Positions 58,816 to 64,000 of a stretch of 64,000 bases of DNA are shown here, one piece after another. Both the position numbers and the translations under genes were made by a program. Source of the DNA: Cristatella mucedo (lineage: Eukaryota > Bryozoa > Phylactolaemata > Cristatellidae); assembly GCA_009760855.2 (NCBI GenBank), contig WPIO01000058.1, positions 1,974,001 to 2,038,000 on the forward strand, in the 5' to 3' direction. The notes under the pieces are model-generated. The model was given only the letters and a program-made list of their open reading frames with translations, was not told the DNA's origin and did not search any database. Numbering within the stretch: position 1 is the first letter of the stretch; each line of letters opens with the position of its first letter.

Positions 58816-60054
58816 ATGGTGTGGTTTGAATGTTTTCTGTATAGCAAACGGTTGTCAGTCGGTAGCGAAGAGCAAGCGTTTTGGGCAAAGCCTCTGGCAA
58901 GCCTCAGACAATACTTCTACACCAAGTTGGAGGTAGGTAATGCTGACTTGCTGTCTATGGAAGTGACGTTTGCCGACGCCGACCCGGGGTGTGTGTATAT
59001 TGTTGAGGGAATGGTCGATAGCTGTGGAGCAGCTACGCTTGGCCCTATTACATAGTGCCTGCAATCTTCAGAGAAGCACGGTGGCCTTTTGATGACGAAT
59101 AGCTGCCGAATATGTGTGCGGCTGCCCAATTCTAGGACAGTCTGCCCTCCACACAGGTGATAGAGTGTGCAGAAAATTCAATCGCTGTTAGTAGGTAACT
59201 ATGTTTTCAAGACAGCTGTCAAAGACCCGCTCGAATGGAGAAAACTAACCTCATTAGTTTAAACAGCCGCGACAGATTCGGGCAGCGGCTGCCCTTTTTG
59301 AACCTGATGTAAGAACGTCGAGCCTGGAGTGCTCCTCTTCTCAGACGGTTCCTCTTATCTCTAATGGAGCTGGAGAATGGCCTTTGACAGTCACAGATCA
59401 CTGCATCTACTGCGTCGCTTTAGCTCATGTCGACGCGATAGCCGGTCGATCTCCCGGTCTTGGGCATTTACTACCAACATCCCGACGTCAGACGTGTCTC
59501 ACGTGTGGAGCTTGCTGCCTGCTGGCCTGGCAAGCGGTCCAAAGAGCGCTTATTTCGGCGGCTACTTATTCGGGCATCGAACGTGCCTTAAATAGAAAGC
59601 AGTTTCATTCATGTTGAAAGGTTGACTTCGGCCAATGACCGTGAGCAGAGCACCTGCCGATCAGCATTCCACCCACGACATGTGGGCGTGGTCGACCGAG
59701 GGCCATTGGAAAGCCACTGGGGTACTAACTACATCCAGGTCTCTAATGTTTTTGTAGCCGAAACCTGCAGCTGGCTCCCGAATAGAGCCGATCTTGTCCT
59801 CGTGGAGTGATCATTTGGGCTCTTTATTGTCATGTCGAGTGAGTGCACGCACATAATTATTAGCAGAAGTAAAAGTTCAGATTGGTAGTGATAACATTAA
59901 GATAGTGGTGTATCTTGGGTCACCTCAACCGAAAGATAGTATACGTATAGATTTCGCGTCAGCCAGCGATTGCACGACAGAATTCAAGTGGGGACCAATA
60001 AACTTTAGAGCAGTACAAGACTTTTCTGCTGAAAACTGCTTTCTAATATCGGTC
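58816..60054. other. Intergenic region without recognised feature
   Basis: Short frames at 58816-59055 and 59377-59617 have no motif that I know. Confidence 0.35.
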
Positions 60055-60205
60055 AAAATATATAATATAATTCATTTGTATAGCGCCCCAAGAGAACTAA
60101 ATCTCTATTCAGGCGCTTCACATATGCCTCAGGGCTCGAGCCCATGACCTCAGCCAGACCTTAATCGAGGCGAGCGCCTTAACCGCTGACCAATCCAGCT
60201 CGGCA
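60055..60205 (-). mobile_element. tRNA-derived SINE, family B
   Basis: Minus-strand copy: TGGTCAGCGGTTAAGGCGC, GGGCTCGAGCCC, GCGCCTGAATAGAGATTTAG and GGGGCGCTATACAAATGAAT. Confidence 0.85.
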
Positions 60206-60369
60206 AATTGTAATGATACCGCTTTAATATTAATTTGCGAATGTAGAAAGCGCACGTACACCATCGCGTGCGTGCAGTGTGTGTGGTTGTCTCATTTGTG
60301 TGGTTTCGTATGTGCAGGATTCGTGTTCAATGAAGAGTTTAAAGAGATTCGAGCTCGTAGAGTGTTTAA

Positions 60370-60514
60370 ATATAAAATTATAATTATTTGTATAGCGCCC
60401 AAAGATAACCTAATCTCTAATCAGGCGCTTCACATATGCCACGGGGCTCGAGCCCACGGCCTCGGCCAGACCTTGGTCAGGGCGAGCACCTTAACCACTG
60501 GGTCAAACCAACTA
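60370..60514 (-). mobile_element. tRNA-derived SINE, family B
   Basis: Second minus-strand family B copy, about 165 bases from the previous one and in the same direction: TGACCCAGTGGTTAAGGTGC, GGGCTCGAGCCC, and GCGCCTGATTAGAGATTAGG...GGGCGCTATACAAAT. Confidence 0.85.
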
Positions 60515-62114
60515 AATGATAGCAGTAAATTAATATCGGAAACTTGAATTACTTGTTTTAAATTTTAGCAAAATGACGCAGTCACGAGTTTTTAGTAGAA
60601 ACTGTTGCAAACGGGGTGCAGCGGCTTTCAAATCTAGAGATGATTAGGCCGCAAACGCAGCGCTCGTTTCGGCGCTAGTCTCAGCCGACGCGCGACCTCT
60701 GGCGGCGAAGCCCCGAGCTTGGAGTCGTGGCTTGTGACCGCAAGGTGCAGCGCCGATGCACATAGGTATACTGACAGCAGCGGAACATGAAAGCAACGAA
60801 GAGCACCCGCACTGTCTAAGATGGCTAGTATCTGCAGCGTAGACTCTCTATTCGCCAGCGACGGAGTGTTACGGGCATCCGACGCGGCGTACGCCACCTC
60901 TCACGCGGCACCCGGAGTACCGCCCAACTGCCTGACCCGGGGTCTAGAGCGCGACTCAGCTTGGCTGGCTGACTAGCTGACCGACTGACATACGACCTTT
61001 GGCCTTTGTGCTGCCTAGTCCTAGATATTACATAACCACTTCACAGTCCTTATATTTCGGGAACCAAGAATATCAAGTATCTCGGCAGCCATAATGTCGC
61101 TGGTCTTGCGTAGCCGTTCAGAATTCTGCTTCACTCAGTTGTGTCGGCATTCTTCTGTCCGTAGCTCTTTCTTTACTGGCAGACGTTTTTTCCCCCCGAC
61201 GGGTGTCCTTCACTGGCTGGCGGACACTAGAACCACTGACGAAGTTTTTTCCGACAGTTGTCCTTGACTACGGTATTTCTGTCGAAAAAACAGGCTGTTA
61301 CTGCGTTAGTGGCAAAACAACTTGCCCACACAATAAATCCACATCCAACAACTTCAAAATCAATTTCGACATTATCGATTACCGTTCGTCTGCCGAGAGC
61401 TGCAAGATTCGCTGGATAAGAGTCACCGACCCCGAGGTCACGAGACCTGTTAAAATGAATACATGTTAGGGCAAATATAAATACACTAGCTAGCGCCTAA
61501 ATCCCAGCCAAATAATAATTGCATACTGCTTGTCGCGGGACTAAAATATCAGACCTCAAGACTAGGTCCAAAACAGGCAACAATTTCTTGCGTTTAAATG
61601 GAAAGAATATTTGTTTTGGCCATAAGCCTCTGGACGCAGTATGACTTCTCGAAACCTAGCTCACAAGCAACGATTTGCATCCGACTGCATTATTTTCATC
61701 ATTGTAGGCTACAGTAAGTTTGCACGATGCCAATTTAACCGGGGATCTTAGCGGACGTGCTCTTATTTGCCGCTTACTATTTCTATTTGGCATTGTGAAG
61801 ACTGTAGCGCCCAGTTGCAGTTGCTGAGCCATCGATTAACCGTTTTTCGGAGAGAAACCTCTAAATTCTTCACGAGGACTTATTATTTTATATTATTAGA
61901 GTATTAGATCGACAGAATACTTACATAAGACCATTTCAAAAGGTAGTTCTTTTATCTCAAACAGGGGAATGTATCGAGTGTCAAGGTTGTAATTCTGCTC
62001 GAGTTTCAAGGACGATACAATCAAGCAATACAATGCAATCGAGGACCATCCGCATACCAGAATCAGTCCTCATCCGATAGCTAATTTAAGCGCTACCAAA
62101 AGTGCCCAAGTTCA
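60515..62114. other. Intergenic region with one unassigned Cys-containing frame
   Basis: No confident gene is seen. The plus frame 61203-61469 is described separately; the rest has nothing I recognise. Confidence 0.35.
61203..61469 (+). other. Unassigned open frame, 88 codons, Cys-containing
   Basis: The frame contains CYCVSGKTTCPHN and ESCKIRWIRVTDPEV and ends MNTC. A good acceptor-like site (TTTTTTCCGACAG) lies inside it near 61257, so it could be a 3' exon of a secreted or extracellular protein. I recognise no family, and chance is possible. Confidence 0.15.
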
Positions 62115-63660
62115 TAATAACAATGATAATAATAATAATAAGGTATCTGCATAATACCCTAAGAGAGTTACATCTTATTCTACACCCTTTACATACAGTA
62201 TGCAGCCAACGACCAAGTCTTTTGGCCATTGATAACGTGCACAGCGTCCGCAAGCAAATGTGCGCTTTGAAGAGAAGTAGAGAAAAATACAGCTCGTCTG
62301 ATCCACAGTCTCATGTATATAGCGGCAGAGTAGCCTTTGTGGCCCTCGCCCTGTTTGCCTCAGGAAATTAAGGATTGCCTCGTACAGGACTCATAGCCAC
62401 GACGAGGGTCGTCAACACTCGATCCCTACGTGACGGCGACCCGCACAGGCCCAGCGAATGCTGCTGTGAGGAACAGGTGCGTGTTTTATTTTATATAATA
62501 ATGCCATCGAGGGGGTTTGGGAGCACAAGAACTAAAGGCACAGTCTCCATATGGTTTGAGGTTGTTTATGTGGTGCGGCTGCACAACTTGAGTAAGATGA
62601 GCAGGTGGTATCATGCCGAGGCTCATTGGAAAAAAGTTCGAATAAGTATGGCGGTGCAAGAGAATGACGGAGCTAAAAGTGAGAGCCAACCTTAAAGTAG
62701 ATACATTACACGACGGGGAACTAATGTAGGTGTGCGATGTGTGGTGCAATGTGGCAATTGCAATGATCTGTACAGACAAGCCTAGCTGCAGAGTTTTGCA
62801 CCGGCTATAAACGCCTGATTGCACAGACCGGAGGATCTGCGAGCAGCGGGTTACAAAAGTCGACACTAGATATCACAAATGAATGCACTAACTTGGATTT
62901 GATACAAACTGACAATGCAAGATTGAATTCTGCAATGTCACGCAGCTGAAAGTAGGCAGGCGTGACTGTGGAGATGATGCTGCAGTCTCGTGCAAACCTC
63001 TAGGAGATATGCTAGCCGAACAGCCTACTTTTCGCGCTAGGTTTTCCAATTCCTGAAAAAAACTTGGCTTGCCCCTAAATAGTAAGTTAGTTTTATAGTC
63101 ATTCAATTTGTAAAACTTTGCGGCCATCCAAGTGCGAGCGTCAGCGAAACATGGTGCAACCGAATTAGGAGAGTTCAATATCCTGAAAGACCGGAAGAGA
63201 TCAAAGCGCAAATACATCTGTGCGTCATCTGCACAAAATTGAAAGCCTAGATTGTACTTGGCGACTAAATCGGCAAGAGAGAGTGAGTAAACTTTGAAAG
63301 AAAATGGACCAAGCACCGATTCCCCAGGGGTATCTTCCCCATACGTAAAGGCTCATCGGAGAACTTTTGTCCAGTGACATTAGCGTTCCGAAATCTGCCA
63401 CTAAGATAGGACCTACAACTTTTCAGTGCAGTGCCAGCGATGCTCAGGCGAGACGATAGGCCCTCAAGCACTTAAGTGAGTAATTGTATCGAACACTGCC
63501 CTGAGATCCATCAGAACTAGCAAAGACACTACGTAGGTCGGCATTCATAAGAAGCTCGTTCTATATCCGATAAAGTGCTGACTTGGTGAAGTGATCGTGA
63601 ATTCCTCATCGGAACTTGCTTGCTAGGCTTTAAGTTTCAATGTAAGAGTTTAACTGGTCT
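62115..63660 (-). mobile_element. LINE family C reverse-transcriptase pseudogene with nested SINE A
   Basis: Minus-strand order: LLVLMDLRAVFDTI near 63520, LSSRLSIAGTALKSCRSYLSGR at 63400-63470, SLADLVAKYNLGFQFCADDAQMYL at 63210-63290 (the catalytic box is changed to CADD), WMAAKFYKLNDYKTNLLF, then VTRCSQILRSVQSGVYS and CAPKPP-like ends to about 62510. The (ATT)n tail and hairpin are near 62120-62190. Many frameshifts are present. Confidence 0.88.
62310..62420 (-). mobile_element. Family A SINE, diverged, inside LINE C
   Basis: Minus-strand remains GTCGTGGCTATGAGTCC (B-box region), CAAACAGGGCGAGGGCCAC and AAGGCTACTCTGCCGCTATA. It lies between the LINE tail and the LINE coding part. Confidence 0.55.
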
Positions 63661-64000
63661 GCCACAACATAGACCGCTTTCAGTGATAGGAACGGCAACG
63701 GGAGAATGGGAAGTAGTCGCATAAGTCAATCTAGTCTAGTATTAGATTTAATTTTTTAAGGGGCGCTTACTTTTAGAGTCGCTACAAAGCCATTTCATTT
63801 TAGACAAGGTTAAAGAGGAACTGTCATTAGTGCCCAACCCTGCCTCAGTCTCTTGAAATTGTTTTTGTTTATTCATTTAGAAGTTGAATTTATAAATGTA
63901 GTTTTTCATAAATTACATTTTTTTAGTGTTACTTAGGAGACTTCCGAAAGGGCCGCCTTCAGCCTTTGAGTGAAAAGCTTTCACATTTTTTTCGATAGAA
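63661..64000. other. Window end, no recognised feature
   Basis: AT-rich sequence. The upstream limit of the LINE at 62115-63660 may extend a little into it. Confidence 0.3.

Overview
This is a nuclear genomic window from an animal, most likely an invertebrate. The evidence is spliced housekeeping genes with GT-AG introns, a Pol III tRNA gene, and a dense load of CR1/L2-like LINEs, tRNA-derived SINEs and microsatellites. I cannot fix the phylum from sequence alone. There is no operon structure, Shine-Dalgarno site or CRISPR array.

Four protein genes can be recognised. (1) Positions 336-13591, minus strand: a beta-adaptin (AP1B1/AP2B1 type, clathrin adaptor large subunit). Thirteen coding exons cover the start codon, the whole trunk and the hinge; the C-terminal ear lies beyond position 1. 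A tRNA-Arg(ACG) gene sits in its first intron, on the same strand. (2) About 16699-30452, plus strand: PEX12, a peroxisomal RING peroxin, in about eight exons. (3) 42076-51978, plus strand: CCT3, the gamma subunit of the cytosolic chaperonin TRiC/CCT, complete in 12 exons (554 residues). (4) 56652-57605, plus strand: an intronless GDPD1-like glycerophosphodiester phosphodiesterase / lysophospholipase D (317 residues). These genes have unrelated roles (vesicle traffic, peroxisome import, protein folding, lipid turnover) and no functional cluster is implied.

Most of the remaining sequence is transposon-derived. LINE family C is CR1/L2-like with an (ATT)n tail. Its best copy is 33025-34390, with a long open reverse-transcriptase frame, and many 3' tails are scattered on both strands. 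LINE family D is related, 5'-truncated, and ends in GAGATACATTACATT. SINE family A has a canonical B box. SINE family B carries a tRNA-like head and a 3' tail matching LINE family C. Several insertions are nested inside each other. In CCT3 intron 5 there are two adjacent short hAT-type elements. The second has a perfect 8-bp target duplication and closely resembles the horizontally spread SPIN/URR1-type hAT elements as I remember them. There is also a putative solo LTR (25513-25789), a perfect 26-bp-arm hairpin (31045-31100), a 200-bp-arm inverted duplication (38532-39213), and long TC, TG and CA repeats.

No convincing new multi-gene system is visible. The observations most worth checking are the SPIN-like element, the conserved 3' hairpin shared by LINE C and SINE B, the perfect hairpin, the inverted LINE/SINE duplication and the intronless GDPD1 gene.
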